Shown here: positions 43,200 to 53,470 of the stretch, one piece after another | Numbering within the stretch: the stretch's first letter is position 1 | How the letters are laid out: each line of letters begins with the position of its first letter | Notes under the pieces: generated by a model | What the model was told of the DNA's origin: nothing | What the model saw: only the letters and a program-made list of their open reading frames with translations | The model's database searches: none | NCBI RefSeq assembly: GCF_019393635.1 | Contig: NC_057862.1 | Span: forward strand, 411,164,169-411,228,168 | DNA: 64,000 bases | Source of the DNA: Dromiciops gliroides | Lineage: Eukaryota > Chordata > Mammalia > Microbiotheria > Microbiotheriidae | Direction: 5' to 3' | Translations under genes and position numbers: made by a program

Positions 43200-43785
43200 C
43201 TGGCTCCTTACCAAAACCAAAATGGTCAAAGGGAAAACATCTGTGCAGGGAATATTTCCACAATCTTTTTTGTCTAGTGATTTTATGTTTGTATTTTCCA
43301 TCTGTTATAAAGGTGGGATGGTATATCAAAGGAAAGACATCTACAACTCTGAATTTGTAGCAATTACAGTAATGTTACAGGACAAGTTCATGCCACATTC
43401 TATTTCGTGGGTGGTAGGTCTCAGAGTTTCAAGTTCAAATAAGTTTCACATGAGAAATCACTCCTTGTACTTTCTCCAGCATTTCAACTCTCCTAGAGCC
43501 CAAAGGTAGAGTTTTTCATTTATGATTAGTTATGAATACTTACATGCAGGGAATCAAAATTCACCTTGCCTCCTGGATTTGTGATTGTCTGTGTCTCTTA
43601 GGGAGTTGTGTCTCTTCACCCTAGGCTTCTCTCAAGTAATTTCTGTTTCTTTCTTTTTTTTAATTTTTAATTTTGATTTTGCGTTTGCCTTTTCCTTTTC
43701 CCGAGTGCTCTTTTTCTCCATCTGGCAGAGGGGCTTGGGAGAAGAGAGGTGGGACCACTTGTCTCACTCAGCATAGGTCTTGCCC
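43200..43785. other. No gene; unclassified
   Basis: Short open frames without known motifs; T-rich at 43640-43690. Confidence 0.4.
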
Positions 43786-43789
43786 CTAT

Positions 43790-44185
43790 GATAAGGATTC
43801 TTAACACCCCCCCCTTTTTAATGAATCACAGACCCCTTTGATGGTCTGGTGGAACCTATGGACCCTCTCTCAGAATAATATTTTAAGTGTATGAAATAAA
43901 ATACATAAGATTACAAATGAAACAATTATATAGGAATAAAGATGTCTTTTTTGGAGGGCAGCTAGGTGGTGCAGTGGATAAAGTACCAGCCCTGGACTCA
44001 GGAAGACCTGAGTTCAAATATGTTCTCAGACACTTGAGACTTAATACTGTGTGACCTTGGGCAAGTCACTTAACCCTCATTGCTCTACCCCCCCCCATGT
44101 CTTTTTTTTTTTACCTAAATTAATGGATCCCTTAAAATCTATCCTTGGGGAATCTGTGTACCCCAAATTAAGAATGTTTGCCTTA
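43790..44185. mobile_element. TIR-bearing repeat family, copy 3, split by WSINE
   Basis: GGATTCTTAACACCCCC at the left and CCCCAAATTAAGAATG at the right are imperfect inverted repeats. Interior GACCCCTTTGATGGTCTGG, CTCTCAGAATAATATTTTAA, CATAAGATTACAAATG. WSINE at 43952-44095. Confidence 0.55.
43952..44095 (+). mobile_element. WSINE1 nested in TIR repeat
   Basis: GGAGGGCAGCTAGGTGGTGC, CTGTGTGACCTTGGGC, CTCATTGCTCTACCCCC. Flanking ATGTCTTTTTT on both sides. Confidence 0.9.
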
Positions 44186-44199
44186 GGGAGATACAAGGT

Positions 44200-44635
44200 C
44201 CATCATTAAGTTCAACCACTTAGAAAAATGGAACTCTAAGGCAGACGAAATAGAGAGATTGCTGTGATGAATGCACTGCATGAGTGGAACTTAGAAAATG
44301 GGGGCTTTTCTACCAATGGAAAAAAGGAGGTAAAGGGTAGGTTGATAAGCCCTCAACTAAATGATATCAGAGAGTACCTGGAGATGTCTATTCACCATCT
44401 CCAGAGATGAAAGGATGACAGGAAGCAGAACTGAGTAGGAGGAATATTTTGACTGTGGTTAAACCAGCTTGGTGCAGAATTTTAAAGCAGGTGCCATATA
44501 GGACACTTTCTTACCTGAGCCTTGTATTCCCTGGCTCATCAACCTTATAATTTCCCCTTAAAGACACTGATCTGCCATTCGATATTCTTGTATTACCCCT
44601 TTCTCTTGACTGAAACTTTCTCATTTCCTCAGGGC
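44200..44635. other. No gene; unclassified
   Basis: CAAGGTCCATCATTAAGTTC, then GAACTCTAAGGCAG are repeat-like, but no family is recognised. Confidence 0.35.
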
Positions 44636-44639
44636 ATGA

Positions 44640-45492
44640 GGCATTATAGAATCTCAGAAGTAGAAGTAACTTTAGAGGCTATTTAATGCATACCTGACCA
44701 AAAGAAAAAAAAATTCCCTTTACACAAGGATGTGCTGATAAATGTTTAACAACCAGCTCTCTGGGGGAAGAAGCAAAACACACTTTTAATTTAAATTACA
44801 TTATTAACATTTTCTCCATCATTTTAAGTCTAGACAATCAATATAATAAGAAATCAGGCCCTGATTTGTAGCATTTATCAATTGCCCAGGTGCAAATGCT
44901 CACAATGAAAATTTAACAGCTGACTCTCCCAAGAGTTAGTTGGAGTTGGTTCCAGTGCATCCTTTCTTCAACAACATACCCAGGAATAAGAGGTCCTTCT
45001 TGTCCAGGACAAAGATATCACTTCTTGAAAACCTTCAGTAATAGGGAAACTTTGCTTTCTAAGGCAGCCTGTTCCACTTTTGAATAGTTCTAAGTATTAG
45101 GAAATTTGGGGCTTTTGTTTCTATTTCTTTTCCCCCTGACATAAATCCTAAAGTGGCTTCTTTGCCACTTCTCCTTATTGTTCCTAATTCTGCCCTGTGG
45201 GGCCACGCAGAAGAAAAATCTATTCTGTCTTTCATATGACAACCTTTCAAGAATTTGACAATTGCTATTCACTTCTCCTTAAGTCTCTTCTACAGGCAAA
45301 ATATCCCTACTTCAAATGATCCTCAAATTCCATGAACCCCAGGCATTTACCCATCCTGGTTGATCTCCTCTAATGCTTCCCAACTTACCAATATCAGTCC
45401 TAAAATGCAGCATCCAGAACACAATACAGTACTCCATATATGATGACAGAAGCAAAGTACAGCAGAAGTATCATTTCCACAGGCCTGGACAC
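44640..45492 (+). mobile_element. CR1/L3-like LINE 3' region, split by hAT relic
   Basis: Best preserved copy of this family here. Order: ATAGAATCTCAGAAGTAGAAG, (relic 44726-44965), AGGCAGCCTGTTCCAC, GTTCTAAGTATTAGGAAATTTG, AATTCTGCCCTGTGGGGCC, CTCCTCTAATGCTTCCC, CCTAAAATGCAGCATCCAGA, GTACTCCATATATGATGAC. Matches the general plan of vertebrate CR1/L3 3' ends. Confidence 0.6.
44726..44965. mobile_element. hAT-like non-autonomous DNA transposon, copy 2
   Basis: 240 bp. Left end AAGGATGTGCTGATAAATG; right end reversed AAAGGATGCACTGG. Interior matches 8939-9194 in order. It interrupts the CR1/L3-like LINE, whose text runs on from ATTCCCTTTACA to ACATACCCAGG. Confidence 0.6.
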
Positions 45493-45504
45493 TATCCCAT
45501 TCTT

Positions 45505-45674
45505 TTATTTATTTTTATTTATTTATTTATTTATTTTTGGTGGGGCAATGGGGGTTAAGTGACTTGCCCAGGGTCACACAGCTAGTAAGTGTGAAGTGTC
45601 TGAGGCCGGATTTGAACTCAGGTCCTCCTGAATCCAGGGCCGGTGCTTTATCCACTGTGCTATCTAGCCGCCCC
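45505..45674 (-). mobile_element. WSINE1, antisense, long (TTTA)n tail
   Basis: (TTTA)n tail 45505-45536, GTGGGGCAATGGGGGTTAAG, GGCCGGATTTGAACTC, CTATCTAGCCGCCCC. Perfect target duplication TATCCCATTCTT (45493-45504, 45675-45686). CpGs kept: young. Confidence 0.95.
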
Positions 45675-45704
45675 TATCCCATTCTTAATAAGGTTCAAGA
45701 TTCT

Positions 45705-45738
45705 GGGGGCGGCTAGGTGGCCCAGCGGATAGAGCATA
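45705..45738 (+). repeat. WSINE1 5' end only
   Basis: GGGGGCGGCTAGGTGGCCCA and GCGGATAGAGCAT only, about 34 bp of the tRNA-like head; core and A-tail are absent. Confidence 0.8.
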
Positions 45739-46011
45739 TTGAACTTGTCGTCCACCTTCTAAAACAAATCCAATGAGTGGTCATCCAACATCAACTTAGA
45801 AGACAGCAAGTTCCAGTAAAGAAAGACCTCCTGTTTCCTGAGGCAGTCCTTTTTTTTTTTTTTTTTTTTTTGGTTAGCTCTTATTAGTAGGAAATGTTTT
45901 CTTAAAGGTTTTTTCTTTCACCAGCTCCTTCAAATGATGTCTCCAGTATTCCCTCATCTACCAGTCTAGTCACCCAGTCAAAAAAGATTATGCTGGTATG
46001 ATGAGTTCTTA
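45739..46011 (+). repeat. CR1/L3-like remnant with T24 run
   Basis: AATGAGTGGTCATCCAACATC, GAAAGACCTCCTGTTTCC, GGTTAGCTCTTATTAGTAGG, AATGTTTTCTTAAAGG; a T run at 45850-45872 interrupts it. Confidence 0.5.
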
Positions 46012-46025
46012 ATAATGCCATTCCA

Positions 46026-46174
46026 GGGGGCAGCTAGGTGGCGCAGTGGATAGAGCACCGGCCATGGAGTCAGGAGAACCTGAGTTCAAATCTGGCCTCA
46101 GACACTTAACACTTACTAGCTGTGTGACCCTGGACAAGTCACTTAACCCTAATTGCCTCACCAAAAAAAAAAAA
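46026..46174 (+). mobile_element. WSINE1
   Basis: GGGGGGCAGCTAGGTGGCGC, GCACCGGCCATGGAGTC, CTAGCTGTGTGACCCTGG, A-tail. Flanks TAATAATGCCATTCC and AATAATGCCATACC: target duplication with one change. Confidence 0.95.
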
Positions 46175-46284
46175 AATAATGCCATACCAGCTTTTAGTGA
46201 ATGCTTTCTTTCCTTTTTTAATGCTTGCAAACCGCCATTTCAAATTGTGTCAAGCCCAGGGAGTTTGCTAACTCTACCCTCTAC

Positions 46285-46430
46285 TTTTTTTTTGTGAGAC
46301 AATGAGGGTTAAGTGACTTGCCCAGGGTCACACACAGCTATTAAGTGTCAAGTGTCTGAGGCCACATTTGAACTCAGGTCCTCCTGAATCTAGGGTCAGT
46401 GCTTTATACACTGCACCACTTAGCTGCCCC
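46285..46430 (-). mobile_element. WSINE1, first of two at one target
   Basis: T tail, GTGAGACAATGAGGGTTAAG, ACCACTTAGCTGCCCC. Target TACCCTCTAC at 46275-46284 and 46431-46440. Confidence 0.93.
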
Positions 46431-46440
46431 TACCCTCTAC

Positions 46441-46593
46441 TCTTTTTTTTTTTTTTGGTAAGGCAATTGGGGTTAAGTGACTTGCCCAGGGTCACACAGC
46501 TAGTAAGTGTTAAGTGTCTGAGGCTGGATTTGAACTCAGGTACTCCTGAATCCAGGGCCAGTGCTTTATCCACTTCACCCACCTAGCTGCCCC
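46441..46593 (-). mobile_element. WSINE1, second at the same target
   Basis: T tail, GGTAAGGCAATTGGGGTTAAG, CACCTAGCTGCCCC. Preceded by TACCCTCTAC (46431-46440) and followed by TACCCTTTAC (46594-46603). Confidence 0.93.
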
Positions 46594-46604
46594 TACCCTT
46601 TACT

Positions 46605-47340
46605 TTAAAAAAAATTAAGGTGTTTATACTTCTCCACTCTTTCCACATGTTTCTTGTTCTCCAAATTCTTTCAAAGATTATGGACAGCAGCTCAAAAATT
46701 CCTTCAAGAATTCAAGAATCTACTATGTTTGGGGTTTTTTTTTAATACTCTACAATTTAGTCCATCCAGTACTAGAGACTTGAACTAATTAAAGGCAGCT
46801 AGATGTTTCCTAACTCTCTCTTCACTAATTGTGGATTTCTATTCCTTGCTGACCATTTTTGGTTTATGCTTCCTAGTCCCTAAATCATTGTCCTTGGGAG
46901 AATGAATAGAAGCAAAGCCGAAATTTAGTGGTTCACCCTTCATAGCATCATTAATGATCATCATCCCATCTACTTCCCCTTCTCTTGTCCCAATTTAGCT
47001 AAAATAATTCTTTTTGGTTGTATTTTCACATTCAGTGTTTGCTTTAGCTTATTCTTGAATTTAATGTTCCCGACCAAATTCTTACAGAAGCATGTTACTC
47101 TTTCGCATCCATCCTCAGTTATTTGCTACTTCCATTCTTCAGTGGAAGATACTCCAGTTACACTTTGCCAGCCCATTCCTCCATACTAGTCTACAGCTAT
47201 GTATGAAGCAATGACTGAGCATGAAGAAGGAAGAAGCCAGCAGAAGGCAACTACGAGGGAGTAGAGCTATGCTGTTCACATGTTAGCCTAGGAAGCATAG
47301 AAAAGAAATGCTGAGCCCAGAATAGAAACCCACAATCAGT
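46605..47340. other. No gene; probably an unclassified old repeat
   Basis: Phrases such as TAGAGACTTGAACTAATTAA, ATGATCATCATCCCATCTAC and TTGTCCTTGGGAGAATG look like decayed interspersed repeat, but I cannot name the family. No open frame of note. Confidence 0.35.
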
Positions 47341-47344
47341 GCAG

Positions 47345-47660
47345 TGAAGTTAGCCTAAGGAAATGGTGTAGCACAGTGACTGGTACATAGGAGTCACTTA
47401 ATAAATATTTATTGGATTGCATAGGATACGATAGGACAGAATTGGATTGGATGGATTTGATTTCTCTTTTTAAATCCACTACATTTCCATACATTGAATT
47501 TGATTTCTATTTCTTTTTCTACTTTTATTATCAAAGACCTAGTTACAGTCATGGGAGACAAGGCAGGACAAAATATTGGTTTGGATTAGGCTAAGAGGAA
47601 TGATGCTGTTCTTGGTACTGAAGTTGGATATAAGAACACAACTATTATTTTAGCTCTTTA
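47345..47660 (+). repeat. L2 3' tail plus (GGATT)n and shared repeat
   Basis: AGCACAGTGACTGGTACATAG, TTAATAAATATTTATTGG, then GGATT units and TATTATCAAAGACCTAGTTAC, which matches 52510-52660 (TATTAACAAAGACCTACTTA). Confidence 0.5.
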
Positions 47661-47669
47661 ATAAAAGCA

Positions 47670-49049
47670 GGCAGACAGAAGCTGGTGATCCACAGTTACT
47701 TTTAGCCACCTTCCTGAAATAAGACTTCTATATCTGTGAATGTCAGGCACAAGGAGGTTCAGGGGCAAATGAGGGAATATTTCAAAGAGGAGGAGCCACG
47801 GCTAGGATAAAGTGGAGACTAGAACTGTTGCAGAAGGCAAAAGAAGAGAACCATTGACACCTAGAGCACCCAGCATTGCTGGGCAGTAAGGGTCTCCCAG
47901 GACTTCAGTTCTCCATGCCCAGGGGAGATTTATGACTAATGCTTTTTTTTTTCTTCTCCCTATAGCAGTGGGAGGGTAAAGTTTGAATCTGAACACTAGA
48001 ACTGTTTCTTTGAGCTGTTGGATTTTGTATAGCCTGCTGCACAAAGGAGACTAGCTTCTTCTTTTAAAAATGATTCATAGGTATCTAGCCCTGATTAGTG
48101 TCTGTATGCATTTTCATGCATTTAGTATGCAAATCTCCGGTAATCCAGGCTAATAAAAACAACCCTTCTTCTCTTCCCCCCAGCAAGAAGAAACTAAATT
48201 CAGGAAAATTTGACTTACTGACTTCTTGTTGAAACAGCCTAGGTGAAAGAGGAATATGGTTTAGTTCAAGAGGAGCACAATGCATTCAAACTAAATGAAA
48301 AAGATCCCTTCTCCAGCCTACTATTTTGGAGAGACCACCACATGAGGAAGAGAAGAGAAAACAAGGCAATATGATGGCATTTAGACATTTAAAAAGAAAG
48401 AAAGGGTGGGAAAGAGTTCTCAGTACACCAGCTGCAGACCCTTGGAGAGATTTTTTAATAGAAATTAGTATATCGGCTATGACCAAGCCAAGGTCTTATC
48501 TGGTGAAACAGACTTGACCATGATTCAGATTAGTTGCTGGTTTAGTACTCCCCACACAAGGAAGAAGAAATATGAAGGCTAAGAAGAAGAAATACCCAAG
48601 CAAACTCTGTCTTAGAAAATATCCATCCTTATTCAAGGGACTGGAGTTCCCAAGCTAGGTCTAGATCTTCATCCTGCATCCCTTCCAGTCATGTACAATG
48701 GCAGTGAATGTTTATACTCCTGTTAATAACTTCTATCAACTTTTAAATGGCTATTTTTCTCTCTCAATTTTCCATAATTTCAGTTAACTGGACTGAATAA
48801 TAATAATGTGTGTTATCAGTTCCATTGAATATAAGATCTTTGTCTTAAAGGAATGCCATGTAGTTAAATATAACTAGAGAGAAAATGAAATTTTACACAC
48901 AGATGACATTTGTCAATTTTTGAATGAGGGGGAAGAATAAAAATGTAAAGACATAAAAAAAAAAGATACACTCACTCTGCAATTGCTGCTCTACCTGGTT
49001 TCAATTCCAGGGAACAAGATGCCTCACCTGCTAGGTTAAGCTTGGTCAC
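47670..49049. other. No gene; possibly single-copy
   Basis: About 1.4 kb without recognised repeats. Short frames on both strands have no known motif. TTGTTAACT near its right end is the L1 target. Confidence 0.4.
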
Positions 49050-49063
49050 CATTTTGTTAACTT

Positions 49064-49914
49064 TTTTATATGGTATGTTGTCTCATTATTGTCATTGTCT
49101 TGGATATAGTTATTGATTGTTTCTATGATTTGTTGTTTGACCTATTCATTCTTTAGAATGAAATTATTTAGTTTCCAATTGATTTTCATTCCACTTTTCT
49201 CTGGCTCTTTCTTACATGTAATTTTTATTGCATCATGATCTGAGAAGGATTCATTTACTATTTCTGCCTTTCTACATTTGACTATGATGTTTTTGTGCCC
49301 TAATACATGGTCAATTTTTAAAAATGTGCCATGTACTGCTGAGAAAAAGGTATATTCCTTTCTATCCCCATTCAATTTTATCCACACATCTATCATGTCT
49401 AACTTTTCTAGTAATCTATTCACCTCTTTCACTTCTTTCTTATTTATTTTTCAGCTAGATTTATCTAATTCTGAGAGGGGGAGATTCAGATCCCCCACTA
49501 GTATAGTATTACTGTCTAATTCCTCTTGTAACTCATTTAACTTCTCTAAGAATCTGGATGCTATACCACTTGGCATATACATATTTAATATTTATATTAC
49601 TTCATTATCTATAGTACCATTTAGCAAGATGTAGTTTCCTTCCTTATCTCTTTTAATGAGATCTATTTTTGCCTGTGCTTTGTCTGTGATAAGGATTGCT
49701 ACCCCTGCTTTTTTTACTTTAGCTGAAGCATAATATATTCAGCTCCAGCCTTTTATCTTTACTCTGTGTGTATCTCTCTGCTTCAAATGTGTTTCTTGTA
49801 AACAGCATATTGTGGGATTCTGGTTTTTAATTCACTCTGCAATTCGCTTCTGTTTTATAGAAGAGTTCATCCTATTCACATTCACAGTTATTGTTACTGT
49901 CTATTCCCCTCCAT
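49064..49914 (-). pseudogene. L1 ORF2 endonuclease domain only
   Basis: N-terminal ORF2 region starting at ATG 49912-49914. Best frame 49142-49432: [50 protein letters not shown], so the catalytic D/H of SDH and the KIDH aspartate are readable. In-frame breaks upstream (for example the TGA at the SSQK position near 49453, where the young copy has TGG) inactivate it. No RT follows. Confidence 0.85.
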
Positions 49915-50489
49915 TCTATTTACCCCCTTTGTAATTTTTCCTCCTTCTTTCACCCTATTCCTCCTCACCGACGTTTTGCTTCTTACCCCAGTCTCACCCA
50001 ATCTGCCCTCCCTTTTTATCGCCCCCTCCCTTTTCTTTACCCGTTTCTCCCTTGCTTTTGTCCTCCCTTCTGTCAGTCCCCCCTTTCCCTTCCCCTTTTT
50101 ACTTCCCTAAAGAATGAGCTAAGTTTCTGTATCCCAATGAACATATATGTTATTCCCTCTTTGAATCAAACCTAATGAGAGTAGGGTTGAAACAATGTTC
50201 GCCCCTCCTTTCTTTCCCTCTATTGTAATAGGCTTTTTTTCACCTCTTCATATGATGTAATTCACCCCATTCCACCTCCCCTTTCCTCTTCTCCCCATAG
50301 ACTCCCTTTTTAACCCCTTAATTTTCTTTGTATCAACACATCAAAGACAATTTATATTTATACCCTCTGTGTAAAGTCCTTCTCTCTGCCCAAATACTTT
50401 TAAAATTCTTAAGAGTTATGAGAATTATCTTCCCGTGTAGAGATGTAAACAGTTTAACCTGAGTAACTTTTTTCCCTCCTTTTACCTTT
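49915..50489 (-). other. Long purine-rich L1 inter-ORF spacer
   Basis: About 575 bases between the ORF1 stop and the ORF2 ATG, G/A-rich on the minus strand (C/T blocks such as CCCCCTCCCTTTTCTTTACCC on plus). The young copy has a matching spacer of about 583 bases (61764-62346). Confidence 0.75.
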
Positions 50490-51584
50490 TTAAACTTCTC
50501 TTGAGTCTTGTATGTTAAGATTGAATTTTCTATTCAGTTCTGGTCTTTTCATCAGGAAAGATTGAAAGTCCCCAATGTCATTGAACGTCCATTTTTTCCT
50601 CTGAAAAAGAATGTGCAGTTTTGCTGGGTAATAGATTCTCAGCTGCAATCCAAGCTCTTTTGCCTTCCGGAATATCATATTCCAAGCCTTGAGGTCCTTT
50701 AATGTTGAAGCTGCCAGGTCCTGAGCAGTCCTGACTCTGGCTCCATGATATTTAAATTGCTTCTTTCTGGCTGCTTGGAGTATTTTCTCCTTCACCCGAT
50801 AATTCTGGAATTTGGCTACAATATTCCTTGGGGTTTTCGTTTTGGGATCTCTTTCAAGAGGTGATCGGTGGATTCTTTCAATGATGATTTTATCCTCTAA
50901 TTCTATAATATCAGGGCAGTTCCCCTTAATAATTTCCTGGAATGTGGTGTCTAGATTCTTTTTCTGATCATAGCTTTCAGGCAGTCCAGTGATTCTCAAA
51001 TTGTCTCTCCTGCATCTGTTTTCCAGATCAGTTGTCTTTCCAATTAGGTATTTCACATTTTCTTCTATTCTTTCATTCTTTCGATTCTGCTTGACTAATT
51101 CCTGGTGTCTCATGGATTCCTTATCTTCCAACTGTCCAATTCTAATTTTTAAGGCATTGTTTTCTTCAGTGAGATTATGCACCTTTTTTTCCATTTGGCC
51201 AGATGAATTTTTTAAGGCATTGTTTTCTTCAATGAGATTATGCACCTTTTTTTCCCATTTGGCCAGATGAATTTTTTAAGGAATTGTTTTCTGCAGTCAA
51301 TCTTTGTGCTTCCTTTTCCAAGCTGCTGATTCTTTTTTCATAGTTTTCTTGTTTTGCTTTCATTTCTCTCCCCATTTTTTTTCTACCTCTCTCAATTGAT
51401 TTTTAAAATCCTTTTTGAGCTCTTCCAGGAAGGCTTTTTGTTCTTGAGTCCAATTCACCTTCCCTCTTGAGCCTTCACATGTAGGTAATTCGAGGGTATT
51501 GTCCTCATCTGAGTTTGTGTTTGCCTCTTCCCTGTTGATACAGAAGCTCTCAATGGAGAGGGCTCTTTTTTGCTTCTTACTCAT
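50490..51584 (-). pseudogene. L1 ORF1 (RNA-binding coiled-coil protein), frameshifted
   Basis: Start MSKKQKRALSIESFC at 51584, stop before 50490; about 365 codons. N-terminal piece 51360-51584 (acidic, then QEQKAFLEELKKDFKNQL). Coiled coil with heptad-like units VHNLTEENNALK, LIEENNALK at 51120-51300. RRM-like region LRITGLPESYDQKKNLDTTF, IIIERIHRSPLERDP, IVAKFQNYRVKEKIL; C-terminal domain LQLRIYYPAKLHILFQ, then FNDIGDFQSFLMKRPEL. The frame breaks near 51246-51360, partly by a 1-base change in a C/T run between coiled-coil units. The normal role is binding L1 RNA as a trimer. Confidence 0.9.
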
Positions 51585-52164
51585 TATTGCAGCTTATTTA
51601 TTTATTTTTTAAGTTGAGGTCTGCTCTGGGGGTACCAGGGTCCCTGTTTTGGGCTTCTTGTGCAGCGGTATAGGTGCTATATGACTGGCTTTTTACACTG
51701 AGGCCTTTATGGTGTGTGTAGTTCGCCTGCCCTGCACTTCCTGTATGAGCGCGCTAGGATCAGTAGGCCTAGTCGCTTCTATCCTGTTCGTGGCCCTCCA
51801 TCTGGCAACTTGCCCTCTCAACTGGTGTAGGTAGGTTTTTCCACTGTCCTGCTGGGCCACCATATTTTTGAGCCAGGATCCAGGGCCCTCAGTTGTTCAG
51901 CTGTGGCCCACAGCTTCCTGATGACTTGCCCCAACCCCCTCAGCGCTGGGCTGCTGCCCTGCCCTGCCCTGCGCATCCCTTTTGCCTGAGTCAGACCGAC
52001 CATTCCTGAAGTCTTCTAAATTATCTCTGGTTTGAAGACTGTGTCTCTCTGTCTCTTTGCAGGTTCTGTAGTTTCAGAATCCTTCCAGAGGCTAGATTTA
52101 ATGTTCTTTTTGAGGGAACAGAAGGAGAGCTCAGGCAGCTTGCTGATTCCTCTCTGCCATCTAA
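51585..52164 (-). promoter_or_regulatory. L1 5' UTR / internal promoter region
   Basis: About 580 bp upstream of ORF1, beginning GATGGCAGAGAGGAATCAG on the minus strand. More CpG and GC than its surroundings (GAGCGCGC near 51746, TCAGCGCTGGG near 51942). L1 5' UTRs carry internal promoters by family knowledge; activity here is not shown. Confidence 0.7.
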
Positions 52165-52217
52165 CATTTTGTTAACTTAAGCCTTAACTGATACCACCTT
52201 TCTCATCCTCCTTTCCC

Positions 52218-52375
52218 CTCTGTTTGGAGAACTTGAGGTGGACTATCAAATGCCTCCTAATGTCTTTCTTTATAGAGGACAGAAACTGAACTTCTGGGCT
52301 TGCTCCACTCTGCATCTATTACTTTGCCTGGTTTTAGCCCTATGGAACTTCATGTCACTATGCCATGTTGCCAGT
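52218..52375 (-). repeat. Unclassified repeat, reverse copy of 20040-20345
   Basis: Reverse complement reads AGATGCAGAGTGGAGCAAG, GTTTCTGTCCTCTATAAAG, ATTAGGAGGCATTTGATAG, matching 20060-20170 in order. Confidence 0.55.
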
Positions 52376-52400
52376 GCTCTCTTCCATGCCCCAATTTCCT

Positions 52401-52403
<3 letters not shown>

Positions 52404-52441
<38 letters not shown>
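52404..52441. repeat. (TG)n microsatellite
   Basis: Uninterrupted GT run followed by an L2 3' end. Confidence 0.95.
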
Positions 52442-52560
52442 GCCTTTCCTCTTTAGATTGTAAATTCCTTGAGGACAGGGGCAGTCTTTCTTTTTTGCAT
52501 TTAGCACAGTGACTGGCACATAGTAGGTACTTAATAAATGTTTATTGTATTGGATTTGAC
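52442..52560 (+). mobile_element. L2 3' end
   Basis: TAAATTCCTTGAGGACAGGG, TTTAGCACAGTGACTGGC, TAGTAGGTACTTAATAAATG. Confidence 0.8.
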
Positions 52561-52781
52561 TGGATAGAAATGGACTGTATTGGATGCATTTGTTTGCTTT
52601 TGGGGTTTTTTAAATTTTTATTAACAAAGACCTACTTATAGTTATGGCAGATTTTAAAATGGACAGATAGGTCCACACACTAAATTCTTACACTAAAGAA
52701 GTAAAAGTTTCTACCCATAAATAGGCAAGGGCCAGGGAATAGAGATAGCCAGATTTCTTCAAAACATAGAGAGCTAATTAT

Positions 52782-53015
52782 TGGAACAGACTGAAGCATG
52801 CTATTTTCACTTTCTTTAATTTTTCCCTTTATAATCAAGTTTTCTTGAGCAAAATGACAAATATGATAATGTTTTACATAATCATACATGTATAACCTAT
52901 ATCTAATTGCTTGTCAACTCAATGAGAGGTGAAGGGAGGTAGGGAAGGAGGGATAAAAATTAGAACCCAAAACTATAAATAAAAATGTTTTATTACATTT
53001 AAAAATAAAATAAAA
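52782..53015 (+). mobile_element. L1 3' UTR fragment
   Basis: AGACTGAAGCATGCTATTTT, ATAATGTTTTACATAATC, TGTATAACCTATATCTAATT, GGAGGTAGGGAAGGAGGG. Confidence 0.8.
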
Positions 53016-53041
53016 TACCAAAAAACCATACAGAGCTTGAT

Positions 53042-53201
53042 GTTATTTTATTTTATTTTATTTTTGCGGGGCAATGAGTGTTAAGTGACTTGCCCAGGGT
53101 CACACAGCTAGTAAGTGTCAAGTGTCTGAGGCCAGATTTGAACTCAGGTACTCCTGAATCCAGGGCTGGTGCTTTATCCACTGTTCAACCTAGCTGCCCC
53201 C
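53042..53201 (-). mobile_element. WSINE1, antisense
   Basis: (TTTTA)n tail, GCGGGGCAATGAGTGTTAAG, TTCAACCTAGCTGCCCCC. AGAGCTTGAT flanks it at 53032 and 53217, but 15 extra bases lie before the right copy. Confidence 0.88.
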
Positions 53202-53319
53202 ACTTGCTGTTGTTTTAGAGCTTGATTTCTGGTATAGAAGTAGAAACTGGGGCACAGAAGCATGGAAGTTTAAAAATGGTCATAAGCTTTATCCCCATAA
53301 TCATCCCCATAACATTCTA

Positions 53320-53470
53320 GTCTTAAAGATTCCTCCCTGTCCACCACTCCCTTATATGCCTGGTTTTCTTTCACTAGAATGTAAGCTTCTCAAGGGCAAT
53401 GACTTATTTTTGAAGGAAACTTGCTTGTATTTGAATACCCAGTGTTTATATTTGTATCCCCTAGTGGTGG
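53320..53470 (+). mobile_element. L2 3' end
   Basis: AAAGATTCCTCCCTGTCC, AGAATGTAAGCTTCTCAAGG, CCCAGTGTTTATATTTG. Confidence 0.55.

Larger units (their letters stand above)
49064..52164 (-). mobile_element. L1 with full 5' end, lacking its 3' half
   Basis: Reads 5' to 3' from 52164: 5' UTR (52164-51585), ORF1 (51584-50490), purine-rich spacer, ORF2 start (49914) and endonuclease domain, ending at about 49070 at the point equal to 60913 of the younger copy. There it switches to a short A-rich tail (TATAAAAAA on the minus strand). Perfect 14-bp target duplication CATTTTGTTAACTT (49050-49063, 52165-52178). So RT, C-terminus and 3' UTR were absent when it inserted. Confidence 0.9.

Noticed and set aside
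46046-46297. Recurring small protein 'FKSGLRHLTLTSCVTLGKSLNPNCLTKKKK'
   Set aside because: Translation of WSINE1; the same text and its antisense version recur at 42632, 54002, 57236 and elsewhere.
53032-53226. AGAGCTTGAT as target duplication of the WSINE at 53042
   Set aside because: Fifteen extra bases lie between the SINE end and the right copy; kept only as a possibility.
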